Positions 16,936 to 24,819 are shown, counted from the first letter of the stretch. The stretch is 39,515 bases of DNA from a bacterium (GCA_004562395.1 SFQY01000021.1:1-39515); one strand, 5' to 3'. A program made the numbers and translations. Notes: generated from the sequence alone by a model not told the origin.

Positions 16936-17029
16936 GAAAAAACTGATGTCCCAGGCGAAAGATTCTTCGGCCCCTCCGGGGAGAAGGGGGCTGTCTCACT
17001 GAAGGAAAAGTACACGAAATTTCTCAGAT

Positions 17030-17181
17030 AAATGATCGTTTATGCTTCGTTGGTTACTGCGCACCCACAAGGCTCCCTCTGATGAGGGAGCTGTCGCGAA
17101 GCGACTGAGGGAGAGAACATGTTCCGCTTCGCTGACAGCCCCCTCGTCAGAGGGGGCCTTGGGGACGCTAAACGATCATTT
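17030..17181. repeat. 152-bp repeat element with perfect 13-bp terminal inverted repeats
   Basis: AAATGATCGTTTA (17030-17042) and TAAACGATCATTT (17169-17181) are exact inverted copies. Inside are two facing modules: GGCTCCCTC/GAGGGAG followed by stem GTCGCgaaGCGAC on the left, and stem TCGCTGACAG followed by CCCCCTC/GAGGGGG and CCTTGGGG on the right. The left edge CTTCGTTGGTTACTGCGCAC reappears inverted in the element at 24585-24688. It lies between the feo promoter and the end of the M23 peptidase gene. Confidence 0.87.
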
Positions 17182-17267
17182 ACGCGAAACTCTCTGCCAC
17201 GGCTGAATCGTTACCTTCAGACAATCCCAGCATGGGATCAGCCGTCTCCCGGGCCGGAGGCAGGCGC

Positions 17268-18584
17268 TCAGCCCAGATTTACGTACTGGCAGGGGTTTAC
17301 GTAGACGCCGTTATAGGAAATGCCGAAATGCAGGTGGTTTCCGGTGGAGATGCCGGTGCTGCCCACGTATCCGATGAGCTGCCCCTGGGCCACGGACTGG
17401 CCGGAGGAAACCACATAATTGGTCATATGCATATAGATGGAAGAAAAGCCGTCCAGGTGGTTGATGGACACATAGTATCCGGCGGAGCTGCTGTAGCTGG
17501 CAACGGTGACGGTACCCCCCCGGCTGGCATAGATGGGCGTTCCGGCGGGCGCCGCCAGATCCACGCCCTGATGGTAGGTGGACGCGCCGGTGGTGGGAGA
17601 TTCCCGGTAGCCGAAGGGGCTGCTGAGGTACGTATAGCTGCAGGGCACGATCCAGGACGCGCCGGTAGACACCGTCCCGGAGCCGGAGCCGCCGGAGCCG
17701 GTGCCGGAGCTGCCGCCGGAGCCGGAGGAACCGGTGCTGTCGCTGCCGGTTGTGGGCTGCGTGGTGGCCACGGTCATGGTGGCAAGGTACGCCTGCCACT
17801 CCGCCTCCTTGGCCGCGGTGTAGGCCTTTTCCAGAGCGGCGATTTCCTCCAGGAACGCAGCCTCCTGGGATTCCAGGTCCTCCCGCATGGCCTCCAGCTC
17901 GTCCGCCCGGCTCAGAAGCTGCTGCAGCAGCTCATTGGAGGCTTCCTTTTTCGCGTCCAGCTCCGCCTGGCTTTCGTCCAGCTCCCGCTTCGTCTGCTCC
18001 AGGTCCTGTTTTTCCTGCTCCAGCGCCAGTTGGGCCGTTTCCATCTCCTGAGCGGCCTCCCTCAGCTCCTGAAGCCGCCGCTGGTCGGAGGCGGCAATTT
18101 CCGAGACGATGTTCAGACGGTCCAGCAAATCGAAGAGGCTGTTGGCCTTAAACACCACTTCCCAGTAGGAGATCTCGCCGTTCTCCTCCACCGTGCGGAT
18201 CCGCCCCTTGTAGGCCTCGTTCAATTCCTCCAGGCGCTCCCGCGCGGCGGTCAGCTCGTCCTGTTTGTCCGCGATCAGCGTACTATAATAGGTGATCTGC
18301 GTATTGGTCTTTGTAATCTGGGTACTCAGCAGGCCGATCTCCTGATCCAGCACATTCTTCCGGGCGATCAGGTCCAGAAGGTCATTCTCATTTTCCTCGT
18401 ACTGGCTCTGAACCTGGGTGATCTGCTTTTTCAGAGTCGCTTTTTCCTCCTCCACAGCCTCGATCTGCTTTTTGATCTCACTGGAGGAAGCCGCCTGGGC
18501 GGTGGCAGGCAAAAAGCCGAAAAAGCAGTTCAGCAGCAGCCCCGCTGCCGTCAGGGATGCCAGGATGGTTCTTCTGATTTTCAT
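17268..18584 (-). CDS. secreted coiled-coil M23-family peptidase
   Basis: A 438-residue exported protein resembling EnvC/murein-hydrolase activators. The N-terminus is a Sec signal peptide ending near ATAQA. Residues from about 32 to 250 are rich in Glu, Lys, Gln and Leu in long heptad-like runs (a coiled coil), followed by a Ser/Thr/Gly-rich linker. The C-terminal LytM domain holds the zinc site: His338 and Asp342 of HQGVD and His419 of HLHF; all the expected ligands are present, so it may be a working peptidoglycan endopeptidase. Start 18584 is chosen because AGGAGAA precedes it and the signal peptide begins MKIRRT. Stands alone; probable role in cell-wall cleavage or division. Confidence 0.93.
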   Translation of the reverse strand: MKIRRTILASLTAAGLLLNCFFGFLPATAQAASSSEIKKQIEAVEEEKATLKKQITQVQSQYEENENDLLDLIARKNVLDQEIGLLSTQITKTNTQITYYSTLIADKQDELTAARERLEELNEAYKGRIRTVEENGEISYWEVVFKANSLFDLLDRLNIVSEIAASDQRRLQELREAAQEMETAQLALEQEKQDLEQTKRELDESQAELDAKKEASNELLQQLLSRADELEAMREDLESQEAAFLEEIAALEKAYTAAKEAEWQAYLATMTVATTQPTTGSDSTGSSGSGGSSGTGSGGSGSGTVSTGASWIVPCSYTYLSSPFGYRESPTTGASTYHQGVDLAAPAGTPIYASRGGTVTVASYSSSAGYYVSINHLDGFSSIYMHMTNYVVSSGQSVAQGQLIGYVGSTGISTGNHLHFGISYNGVYVNPCQYVNLG

Positions 18585-18774
18585 AGGTTCTCCTGTCATG
18601 TCTGGAAAGCCTCGGGGGCTTCCCGGATTCCGCCGGATCGGTCAGCACACCGGCGGTCCAATGCCAATGGCATTTTCCGCTGACAGTTTAACAGCGCAAC
18701 CATAACGGAACCTAAAAATCCGACAGGTTTTCTCCTGTCAGAAAAACCCAGTTCTTCCAGCGTAAAGAATTTGT

Positions 18775-18921
18775 AAATGATCGTTTAGCGGCCTAACGGC
18801 CCCCTCTGACGAGGGTGGTGCTCCGCGCAGCGAATCAAAATATTCATGATTGCCGGTGGCAATCATACCTAAAAGGGAGCCTTGTACGTTCACAGCAACC
18901 TTCGGAGCGCAAACGATCATT
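18775..18921. repeat. repeat element, one degenerate end
   Basis: AAATGATCGTTTA at 18775-18787 is paired with CAAACGATCATT at 18910-18921. The interior has CCCCCTCTGACGAGGG and AAGGGAGCCTTGTACGTTCACA; the latter edge matches the element at 24585-24688 in inverted orientation. It lies between the M23 gene and the IlvD-type gene; the rest of the 18585-19171 gap holds hairpins but no gene. Confidence 0.7.
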
Positions 18922-19075
18922 CACGCTTTTGGAGGTTCTCCGGGGTCCGATTCCCAGGCATATCCTGAAAGGAAAGCGGTCCGGCATGGGATTTTTTCGC
19001 ATCCGCGGGAGGCCTCCGTAAGGGGCGGGATGCCGGCATTTGTTTCAAATTTTTCTGCGAATGCGGAGCTTTCAC

Positions 19076-19126
19076 AGAAAAACAATCCGAACCTGTCTTC
19101 CCGTGGGAGGGCAGGTTCGGATTGTT
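19076..19126 (-). terminator. terminator of the IlvD/Edd dehydratase gene
   Basis: AACAATCCGAACCTG (19081-19095) pairs perfectly with 19112-19126 around a 16-nt loop. On the minus strand it is followed by TTTTTC. It lies about 45 bp past the stop codon. Confidence 0.85.
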
Positions 19127-19171
19127 AGGTAGGAAGATGCAAAGGACGCATGCCTTCCGGCAGGCCTTTGT

Positions 19172-20920
19172 TCAATCGTATTTCAGATAGGCGCCCTTCA
19201 TGGGAGAGGCGGCCAGCTCCGAGAACAGGCGCAGGGTGCCTCTGGGATACTTCGCAGGCTTGGGCTGCCAATGCTTTTTCCGCTGGGCAAGGATGGCGTC
19301 GATCTCCTCCGGCGTTTTCCGCTGGCCGTTGACGCCCACGATGGCCAGGATCCGCTCCTTCACATCCAGCTGGATCAGGTCCCCCTCCTCCACCAGGGCG
19401 ATGGGGCCGCCGGCCTGTGCCTCGGGGCTGCAATGGCCGATGACAGGGCCGGTGGAGGCGCCGGAGAAGCGGCCGTCGGTGATCAGGGCAATGGATCTGC
19501 CCAGCTCCTTATCCGAGGAAATGGCCTCGGAGGTGTAGAACATCTCCGGCATACCGCTGCCCTTGGGGCCCTCATAGCGGATGAACACCGCGTCCCCGGG
19601 CTGTACCCTGTGGTGAAGCACCGCGTCGATGCATTCCTCCTCACTGTCAAAGGGCCGGGCGCGCAGAACCGCGGAGAACATCTCCCTGGGGCAGGCGGTG
19701 TGCTTGATCACAGCCCCCTCGGGGGCCAGATTGCCCTTCAGAACAGCAATGGAGCCGTCGGTGCCGATGGCCCGGTCGTAGGGACGGATGATGTCTTCCC
19801 GGGTCAGATGAATGCCATAGCGGGCGTTGGCCTCCTCCAGCCACCGCTGGCAGCGCTCATAGAAGCCGTTTTCCTTCAATTCCGCCAGGTTTTCCCCCAG
19901 GGTCTTTCCGGTGACGGTCATGGCGTCCAGATGCAGCCGGTCTTTGATCTGCTCCATGATGGCGGGAACGCCACCCGCGTAATAGAAGAATTCCGCGGGC
20001 CAGCGTCCGGCGGGGCGGACATCCAGCAGGTACCGGGCGCCCCGGTGGAGCCGGTCGAAGGTATCGCCGTCCACCTCGAGGCCGAATTCATGGGCCAGGG
20101 CAGGCAGGTGCAGCAGGGAGTTGGTGGAGCCGGAAATGGCGGCATGAACCAGGATGGCGTTTTCAAAGCTCTCCATGGTGACGATGTCGCTGGGGCGCAT
20201 ATGCTCCATGCGGGCCAGCTTCACAGCCTGCTCCCCTGCCCGGCGGGCGTAATCCACCAGGTCGGGGCTGGTGGCAGGAAGCAGGGCACTGCCGGGCAGA
20301 CTCAGGCCCAGCGCCTCCGCCATGATCTGCATGGTGGAGGCGGTGCCGATGAAGGAACAGGCGCCGCAGCTGGGGCAGGCGTTGCACTTGGCCCAGTTCA
20401 GCGTTTCCTCATCGATCTCTCCCCGCTCGTACTTTGCCGAGTACATCCCCAGCTGCTCCAGGGTCAGCATGTCCGGCCCCGCCGCCATGGTGCCTCCGGT
20501 GACCACCACGGAGGGAATGTTCACCCGGGCCAGGCCCATCAGGTTGCCGGGCAGTCCCTTGTCGCAGGAGGCCATGTAGATGCCCGCGTCAAAGGGGGTG
20601 GCGTTGGCCTGAATCTCAATCATGTTGGCAATCATTTCCCGGCTGGCCAGAGAATAGTTGATGCCGTCGGTGCCCTGGCTTTCGCCGTCGCACATATCGG
20701 TGCAGTAGTAGCGGGCGCCGTGACCGCCGGCGCGGGCAATGCCCTCCCGGGCGGCCTCCACCAGCTTGTCCAGATGGCCGGAACCCGGGTGGCTGTCCCC
20801 GAAGGTGCTGGAAATATAGATCTGGGGCTTGCTCAGATCCTCCGGCTTCCAGCCGGTGCCGATCCTCAGAGGATCCAGCTCCGGCGCCAGCCGGCGCATT
20901 TTTTGACTGATCAGTTCCAT
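19172..20920 (-). CDS. IlvD/Edd-family dehydratase (dihydroxy-acid or sugar-acid)
   Basis: A 582-residue iron-sulfur dehydratase that removes water from a 2,3-dihydroxy acid. Family features include CDGESQGTDGINYSLASREM (Cys77), ASCDKGLPGNLMG (Cys119) and a CPSCGACSF cluster (Cys182-188). In standard dihydroxy-acid dehydratases the first cluster ligand lies in a PCN-x-HL motif; here that stretch reads HPGSGHL with no Cys, while Cys73 and Cys77 sit nearby. This points to the branch of sugar-acid dehydratases rather than to classical IlvD, although a branched-chain role near brnQ cannot be excluded. Only a GGAG lies before the ATG. The gene stands alone with its own terminator. An imperfect TGTGA/TCACA palindrome lies at 20941-20956. 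Confidence 0.87.
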   Translation of the reverse strand: MELISQKMRRLAPELDPLRIGTGWKPEDLSKPQIYISSTFGDSHPGSGHLDKLVEAAREGIARAGGHGARYYCTDMCDGESQGTDGINYSLASREMIANMIEIQANATPFDAGIYMASCDKGLPGNLMGLARVNIPSVVVTGGTMAAGPDMLTLEQLGMYSAKYERGEIDEETLNWAKCNACPSCGACSFIGTASTMQIMAEALGLSLPGSALLPATSPDLVDYARRAGEQAVKLARMEHMRPSDIVTMESFENAILVHAAISGSTNSLLHLPALAHEFGLEVDGDTFDRLHRGARYLLDVRPAGRWPAEFFYYAGGVPAIMEQIKDRLHLDAMTVTGKTLGENLAELKENGFYERCQRWLEEANARYGIHLTREDIIRPYDRAIGTDGSIAVLKGNLAPEGAVIKHTACPREMFSAVLRARPFDSEEECIDAVLHHRVQPGDAVFIRYEGPKGSGMPEMFYTSEAISSDKELGRSIALITDGRFSGASTGPVIGHCSPEAQAGGPIALVEEGDLIQLDVKERILAIVGVNGQRKTPEEIDAILAQRKKHWQPKPAKYPRGTLRLFSELAASPMKGAYLKYD

Positions 20921-21010
20921 TGTTTTAAAGCTCCATTTCTCTGTGATCTGTCACAGGGGAATTTGTTGTAATTGTTTATAATGCTTATCGGGCTGACTCA
21001 GAAGAAGTGT

Positions 21011-21346
21011 AAAGGATCGTTTACGCTAGCACCCCTTGGCTCCCCCTTTGATGCGAATCAATAGTTGAAAAAGGTTTTAAACGCTAGAAAATGTGGTAAG
21101 AAGTTGAGAAAATGGTGTCATTGCGAACCAGTCCGCTTTCCTGGTGTGGCAATCCCCCCCGTCCTTCAGAGTGCTTATCGATACGTTTTCCCTCTAAACC
21201 GGGGGATTCCCACGCCAGTGTGCGCTACTTCTCGGAATGACAGCGTAATTTCGGCATTTCAACTATTGATTCGCATCCCGGGGGAAGCTTTGGGCGCCGT
21301 AAGCGCCAGTGCAACCAACGAACATTGCTGCGCTAAACGATCCTTT
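21011..21346. repeat. repeat element with 13-bp terminal inverted repeats, split by a nested insertion
   Basis: AAAGGATCGTTTA (21011-21023) and TAAACGATCCTTT (21334-21346) are exact inverted copies. The interior would read CCTTGGCTCCCCCTT..GGGGGAAGCTTTGGGCGCC, the usual outer hairpin, but it is interrupted by the element at 21050-21277. A further TAAACGATCACTT lies at 21452-21464 after a GGGCGACC/GGTCGCCC hairpin. Confidence 0.85.
21050..21277. mobile_element. 228-bp MITE-like element nested in another repeat
   Basis: The element has perfect 21-bp terminal inverted repeats at 21050-21070 and 21257-21277 (outer bases GATGCGAATCAATAG and complement). It carries no coding capacity. Inside is a GTCATTGCGAACCAGTCCG..GGTGTGGCAATCC segment and GAATGACAGCG. 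It sits within the central hairpin of the surrounding repeat, which shows it arrived later. No target-site duplication is obvious. Confidence 0.75.
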
Positions 21347-21727
21347 ATCAAAGCCGCCTGGACAAACGTTACGGATTCGCCGAAATCGGTGGAAAAACAT
21401 ACCCATTACCGCCGGGCGACCGCGAGGGTCGCCCCTACGCGGGGGTGCGAGCGTAAACGATCACTTCTATAAGGAATTCAGGACGTAACTGAATCGTTAT
21501 ATTTCAGGAAAACACGCCGAAGGGTTCCCGTTTATGGGCTACAGCCGGAAGCTGCCGGAGGGCACCGTCCCCGGTCCGGAGGGTGCAGGGCGCCTCTGCC
21601 GGTTCCCGCCCCGGGCCGCGGGCCTTTCGGCAAAAGAAAAGCACGGCAGCTTCGGATACATGGGTATCAAAGCCGTCGTGCTTGTTTGGTGCGAGTGTTG
21701 GAAAAAAGGCCCGGATTCTTAGATAAA

Positions 21728-21819
21728 AGATAAGAGATAATAGATAATAGAGAATACAGAAACGCCGCGGACTGCGGAGAATCTATTATCTATTCACCAT
21801 TATCTATTATCTCTTATCT
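21728..21819. repeat. 21-bp perfect inverted repeat made of GATAAT-like units
   Basis: The arm at 21728-21748 (AGATAAGAGATAATAGATAA and one more base) is perfectly complementary to 21799-21819, with a 50-nt centre that can also pair partly. The arms are built from tandem AGATAAT/TAGATAA units. It sits just past the 3' end of the tRNA gene on the minus strand and might serve as its terminator-like structure. Confidence 0.75.
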
Positions 21820-21845
21820 GCTTCTGCCCCCAGCGGGGGCGTTTC

Positions 21846-21930
21846 TGGTGCGGGCATGGGGATTTGAACCCCAACGCATCTCTGCACAAGAACCTAAATC
21901 TTGCATGTCTGCCAGTTCCATCATGCCCGC
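21846..21930 (-). tRNA. tRNA-Leu (anticodon UAG)
   Basis: The 85-nt minus-strand gene begins GCGGGCATGATGGAACTGG, has the anticodon TAG (plus 21894-21896 as CTA) in the loop TTTAGGT, a short class II variable arm, a TTCAAAT T-loop closed by GGGG/CCCC, and a 7-bp acceptor stem GCGGGCA/TGCCCGC. The discriminator A and the CCA end are encoded. It decodes CUA. A good promoter lies immediately upstream. Confidence 0.96.
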
Positions 21931-21958
21931 GTGGAATCTGTGGGGATAACCGGGATCT

Positions 21959-21987
21959 ATTTTATCACGGCTGCCGGGTTCTGTCAA
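21959..21987 (-). promoter_or_regulatory. promoter of tRNA-Leu
   Basis: On the minus strand TTGACA (21987-21982) and TAAAAT (21964-21959) are separated by 17 bp; the tRNA starts about 28 bp after the -10. It is a near-consensus vegetative promoter. Confidence 0.85.
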
Positions 21988-22014
21988 TGGAAACCGTGAA
22001 GGGCCTGTTGGGGG

Positions 22015-22341
22015 TCATGGGAGCATCCGGATTTGGGAATGGAAGTACTGCTCCTGAAAGCGCACCTGCTCCCGGATCTCCGATTCCGTGAAGCTGCGGT
22101 CCTCCGGGGCCACGACCCATTTGTCCTCCACATCATCCAGCCGGTGGATGACCGCGATGAGTTTTCCGGTGAAGGACTCCACCGGCTCCTCCACGCCCAA
22201 GATGTAGGCGTCCTGCTCCTCCCCGTCCGGGGCCATGATGCCGTGGACGTAGCCGTAATTGACCGGGTAGCGGATATCCTCATGCTTCGGGTGGCAGCTT
22301 CCCAGAGGACGGTCCACGATCACGGTTATCCTGATTGCCAT
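22015..22341 (-). CDS. short inorganic-pyrophosphatase-like protein
   Basis: A 108-residue protein resembling the core of family I inorganic pyrophosphatases: RYPVNYGYVHG matches the P-NYGF region and DGEEQD (residues 39-44) occupies the place of the catalytic DGDPLD, with Glu in place of the Asp that activates water in the standard enzyme. It is much shorter than the usual 160-180 residues. It may hydrolyse a diphosphate or have another role; activity as a true pyrophosphatase is uncertain. AAAGGAG precedes ATG 22341, favouring it over 22377. It stands alone, upstream of the tRNA on the same strand. Confidence 0.75.
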   Translation of the reverse strand: MAIRITVIVDRPLGSCHPKHEDIRYPVNYGYVHGIMAPDGEEQDAYILGVEEPVESFTGKLIAVIHRLDDVEDKWVVAPEDRSFTESEIREQVRFQEQYFHSQIRMLP

Positions 22342-22436
22342 GATACCGCTCCTTTCCTGTTTTTCCGGAGATTCCATGGGCTATGCGCCTTCGGCGACGG
22401 GCGACCGCAAGGAGAGGTCCGGCCATAAACTGGGGC

Positions 22437-22465
22437 TTGACGGGGCCTCCGTTTTGGAATATACT
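22437..22465 (+). promoter_or_regulatory. promoter of the YitT-type gene
   Basis: TTGACG (22437-22442) and TATACT (22460-22465) are separated by exactly 17 bp. Transcription would start near 22472, giving a leader of about 75 nt. Confidence 0.8.
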
Positions 22466-22476
22466 GATTGTGTATT

Positions 22477-22533
22477 AGGCGAAACGCCTCGATCCACGTC
22501 TGTCAGGGAAAATCCTGGCAGACGTGTTTTTTT
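22477..22533 (+). promoter_or_regulatory. leader with small hairpin and intrinsic terminator before the YitT-type gene
   Basis: AGGCG-AAA-CGCCT (22477-22489) forms a small hairpin. It is followed by a 13-bp stem (22495-22507 with 22514-22526, one G-U pair) and TTTTTTT at 22527-22533. This terminator lies between the promoter and the Shine-Dalgarno site GGGAGG, so readthrough must be needed for expression. It matches no riboswitch class I can name. Confidence 0.7.
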
Positions 22534-22548
22534 ATGGGAGGAATTGTT

Positions 22549-23442
22549 ATGAATCACAGAAAAATCCATCCGGGCCGGCTGCTGCCGCTGCTTCTGGTTC
22601 TGGCGGGCAACGCCCTGTACGCCCTGTCGGCCAAGCTGTTTCTGCTTCCGGCCAATCTGATCAGCTGCGGCACAACGGGCATCGCTCTGGCGGTAAACCG
22701 GCTGACGGGGATCCCCCTGCCCGGATTCATCCTTGGGTTCAATCTGGCCATGCTGGCCCTGGGCTGGTGGGTCCTGGGAAAGCAGTTCGCCCTGACCACG
22801 GTGTTTTCTTCCCTGTTCTACCCCGCTGCCCTGGAGCTGCTGGACCGCTGGCTGGGGGATATCCGCGTCACGGAGGATATCTGGCTGAACGTGATCTTCG
22901 CCGGGCTGGGGCTGGGGCTCAGCCTGGGCATGGTCATGCGGGGCGGCGCCTCCACCGGCGGCATGGACATTCCGCCGCTGATCCTGAAGAAGTTTTTCCG
23001 GATCCCCGTGTCCGTCAGCCTGTGGGCCTTCGACTTCTGCATTCTGCTGGCCCAGATGACCTATCACACCCTGGAGGAGCTGCTCTACGGCGTTCTGCTG
23101 CTGATCGTGATCTCCGCCACGCTGAATAAGGTGCTGCTCCTGGGCGCCAGCAAGACAGAGGTGAAGATCGTCAGCCCCGAGGCCTCCCGGATCCGGGATG
23201 CCATCCTGGCCAGGGTCGACCGGGGCGTCACCATGCTGCACGGCGAGGGCGGTTATCTGCGCAGCTCCACAGAGGTGATCCTGAGCATCGTATCCAACCA
23301 CGAGCTGCCCAAAATCCAGCGTCTGGCCCGGGATATCGACCCGGAATGCTTCATGATCGTCAGCCGGGTAACGGAGGTCTGGGGCCGGGGCTTCAGCCTG
23401 GGGAAAAAAGCCGGGGCCTCCCACCCTTCCGCAGACTGCTGA
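22549..23442 (+). CDS. YitT-family membrane protein (DUF161/DUF2179)
   Basis: A 297-residue protein with about five membrane segments in the first 190 residues (ALYALSAKLFLLPANLISCGTTGIAL, then LGLGLSLGMVMRGGASTGGMDI) and a C-terminal soluble DUF2179 domain (VDRGVTMLHGEGGY..EVILSIVSNHELPKIQRLARDIDPECFMIV). Such proteins are frequent in Firmicutes; their transport or sensing function is not established. GGGAGG lies 8 bp upstream of ATG 22549; an in-frame ATG at 22534 overlaps that site and is less likely. Expression appears to depend on readthrough of a leader terminator. Its end is 24 bp from the convergent kinase gene. Confidence 0.92.
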   Translation: MNHRKIHPGRLLPLLLVLAGNALYALSAKLFLLPANLISCGTTGIALAVNRLTGIPLPGFILGFNLAMLALGWWVLGKQFALTTVFSSLFYPAALELLDRWLGDIRVTEDIWLNVIFAGLGLGLSLGMVMRGGASTGGMDIPPLILKKFFRIPVSVSLWAFDFCILLAQMTYHTLEELLYGVLLLIVISATLNKVLLLGASKTEVKIVSPEASRIRDAILARVDRGVTMLHGEGGYLRSSTEVILSIVSNHELPKIQRLARDIDPECFMIVSRVTEVWGRGFSLGKKAGASHPSADC

Positions 23443-23466
23443 CGGTCCCCGCTCCCCGGGCCGGAG

Positions 23467-24060
23467 TCATTCCGGAATCCGGAGGCTGTTTTCCGTGGTG
23501 TCCGCCGTCAGGTCACAGCGGGACCGGATGCCGAAGGCCTCAAAATACCGCTGCTCCATGGGGATCCATTCCTCAAAGAACCGCCGGTGGAGAAATTCCG
23601 GCCGCAGCAGGATCCGTTCCCGCTGCCGCTCCGGAGACACCGTCAGGAAGATTTTCAGATCCCAGGGGTCGCCGAAATAAGGGTGCAGGCTGTAGGAGCC
23701 TTCCACGATGCTGAGGGCACCGGGAACCGCCTCCACCGGCGGGGCCAGCTCCAGCACCCGGCAGTCGAAGGGCCGGTAGGAGAAAGGCTCCCCTGCCAGC
23801 AGGGGCGTCAGCACCTCCCCGGCAAAGCGCTCATAGTCCACGTTGCCCCCGGGCTGGGCATACCGCTCCGGCCTGCGCTGGACCGGACGCAGGAAGAAGT
23901 CGTCCATGTGAAACACGCCGCAGTCAAAGTCCCGGGACAGCCGGGCGGCCAGGGTGGTCTTCCCGGCGGCGCAGTTCCCGTCGATCCCCACCAGAACCCG
24001 GCCCTTCCGTGCCAGAAGCCCGGCGATCCGGTTTTCGATCCGATCCAATGCGTCCTCCAT
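23467..24060 (-). CDS. uridine kinase-like P-loop kinase
   Basis: A 197-residue small-molecule kinase of the uridine kinase/phosphoribulokinase superfamily. The Walker A loop is GIDGNCAAGKTT at residues 25-36, and the substrate-side motif HMDDFFLRP begins at residue 51. VEGSYSLHPYF and the later RERILLRP segment match the family's lid. It would transfer phosphate from ATP to a nucleoside or sugar; the substrate is not determinable. GGGAGG lies ahead of ATG 24060, which is preferred to 24093. It converges with the YitT-type gene. Confidence 0.85.
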   Translation of the reverse strand: MEDALDRIENRIAGLLARKGRVLVGIDGNCAAGKTTLAARLSRDFDCGVFHMDDFFLRPVQRRPERYAQPGGNVDYERFAGEVLTPLLAGEPFSYRPFDCRVLELAPPVEAVPGALSIVEGSYSLHPYFGDPWDLKIFLTVSPERQRERILLRPEFLHRRFFEEWIPMEQRYFEAFGIRSRCDLTADTTENSLRIPE

Positions 24061-24079
24061 ACTCTGCCTCCCAAATGCT

Positions 24080-24106
24080 CCGCCCCAACTCACGGGGCGG
24101 TTTTTT
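24080..24106 (+). terminator. plus-strand terminator beyond the kinase gene
   Basis: CCGCCCC (24080-24086) pairs with GGGGCGG (24094-24100) and is followed by TTTTTT (24101-24106). Reading in the plus direction, the only gene upstream is the YitT-type gene, whose message would have to run antisense across the whole kinase gene to reach it. In the minus direction it is an upstream hairpin of the kinase gene. Confidence 0.75.
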
Positions 24107-24123
24107 CTTAGTGCTTATCGGCT

Positions 24124-24300
24124 GAATGATCGTTTATGCGGGCAAGGCCTGCGGCGAATGCGTTACGAACTCCCGCGCTGGACTTACATCCTCTGGGCCC
24201 CTCGACCATGGGTGCGGCAATTTGGGAAATGATCGTTTAGCGTCCCCAAGGCCCCCTCTGACGAGGGGGCTGTCAGCGAAGCTGACTGGGGGAGAGAAAG
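24124..24300. repeat. incomplete repeat elements with two direct left ends
   Basis: GAATGATCGTTTA at 24124-24136 and AAATGATCGTTTA at 24227-24239 are in the same orientation. The second is followed by CCCCCTCTGACGAGGGGG, the stem GTCAGCgaaGCTGAC and TGGGGGAG. No right-hand TAAACGATC end is present before the next element, so these look like truncated copies. The remainder up to 24585 has no gene that I can support. Confidence 0.65.
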
Positions 24301-24584
24301 CCTGAAGGCTTTCGCATTTCTGGTATTTTTCTTTATTGTAGCGAAGCTTTTTCCTTCACGCAACCCCCAAAATCAGCGGCCCGTTTTCCCCCGGGGGGAA
24401 GGGATTGGCAGAAGAGGGGGGCAGCCTGCGCTGGCGTGTTCCCGGCGTCATTCCGGTGCTGTCACAGCAGGGATTTTCCTCCTTCGGAATTGAAATACCC
24501 GGGGGATTCTGCTATAATCGGCTTATTCCGGAACCCCTTGACCGAGATACCGGTAGCCGGAGCATCGGAAATCGTTCCTTCCGT

Positions 24585-24688
24585 AAATGATCGTTTACGC
24601 TCCGAAGGTTGCTGTGAACGTACAAGGCTCCCTCTGATGAGGGAGCCTTGTGGGTGCGCAGTAACCAACGAAGCATAAACGATCATTT
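24585..24688. repeat. 104-bp repeat element with perfect 13-bp terminal inverted repeats
   Basis: AAATGATCGTTTA (24585-24597) and TAAACGATCATTT (24676-24688) are exact inverted copies. The interior is a single outer hairpin GGCTCCCTC/GAGGGAGCC flanked by two edge types: CGCTCCGAAGGTTGCTGTGA on the left and GTGCGCAGTAACCAACGAAG on the right. It is the simplest complete copy and shows what the family needs at minimum. Confidence 0.87.
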
Positions 24689-24819
24689 TACTTCCCTACA
24701 TGGGAATCCTCAAGTTTACGACATTGCCCTCGGTAGAAGGTTTTGGGGGCGGCGATGGATGGCTTTTGTCTCAGACCGGGGCGCAGGGAATTATTGAAAT
24801 ACGGAGGGACGGCGTACCT

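Noticed and set aside
16724..16999. Minus-strand frame of 91 codons ending 3 nt before the feoB start, as a leader peptide or small upstream gene
   Set aside because: Its only ATG lies upstream of the predicted promoter, no in-frame start with a ribosome site follows, and no family resemblance is visible. The GC-rich leader easily keeps a frame open.
21534..21722. Small plus-strand frame MGYSRKLPEG..
   Set aside because: It overlaps an imperfect AAGCACGGC/GCCGTCGTGCTT hairpin and has no ribosome site or recognisable domain; the region reads as intergenic.
24124..24688. Possible CRISPR array, because GATCGTTTA-type motifs recur
   Set aside because: Spacing is irregular, the motifs are in both orientations, and they bound palindromic elements rather than uniform spacers. 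No cas gene is present.
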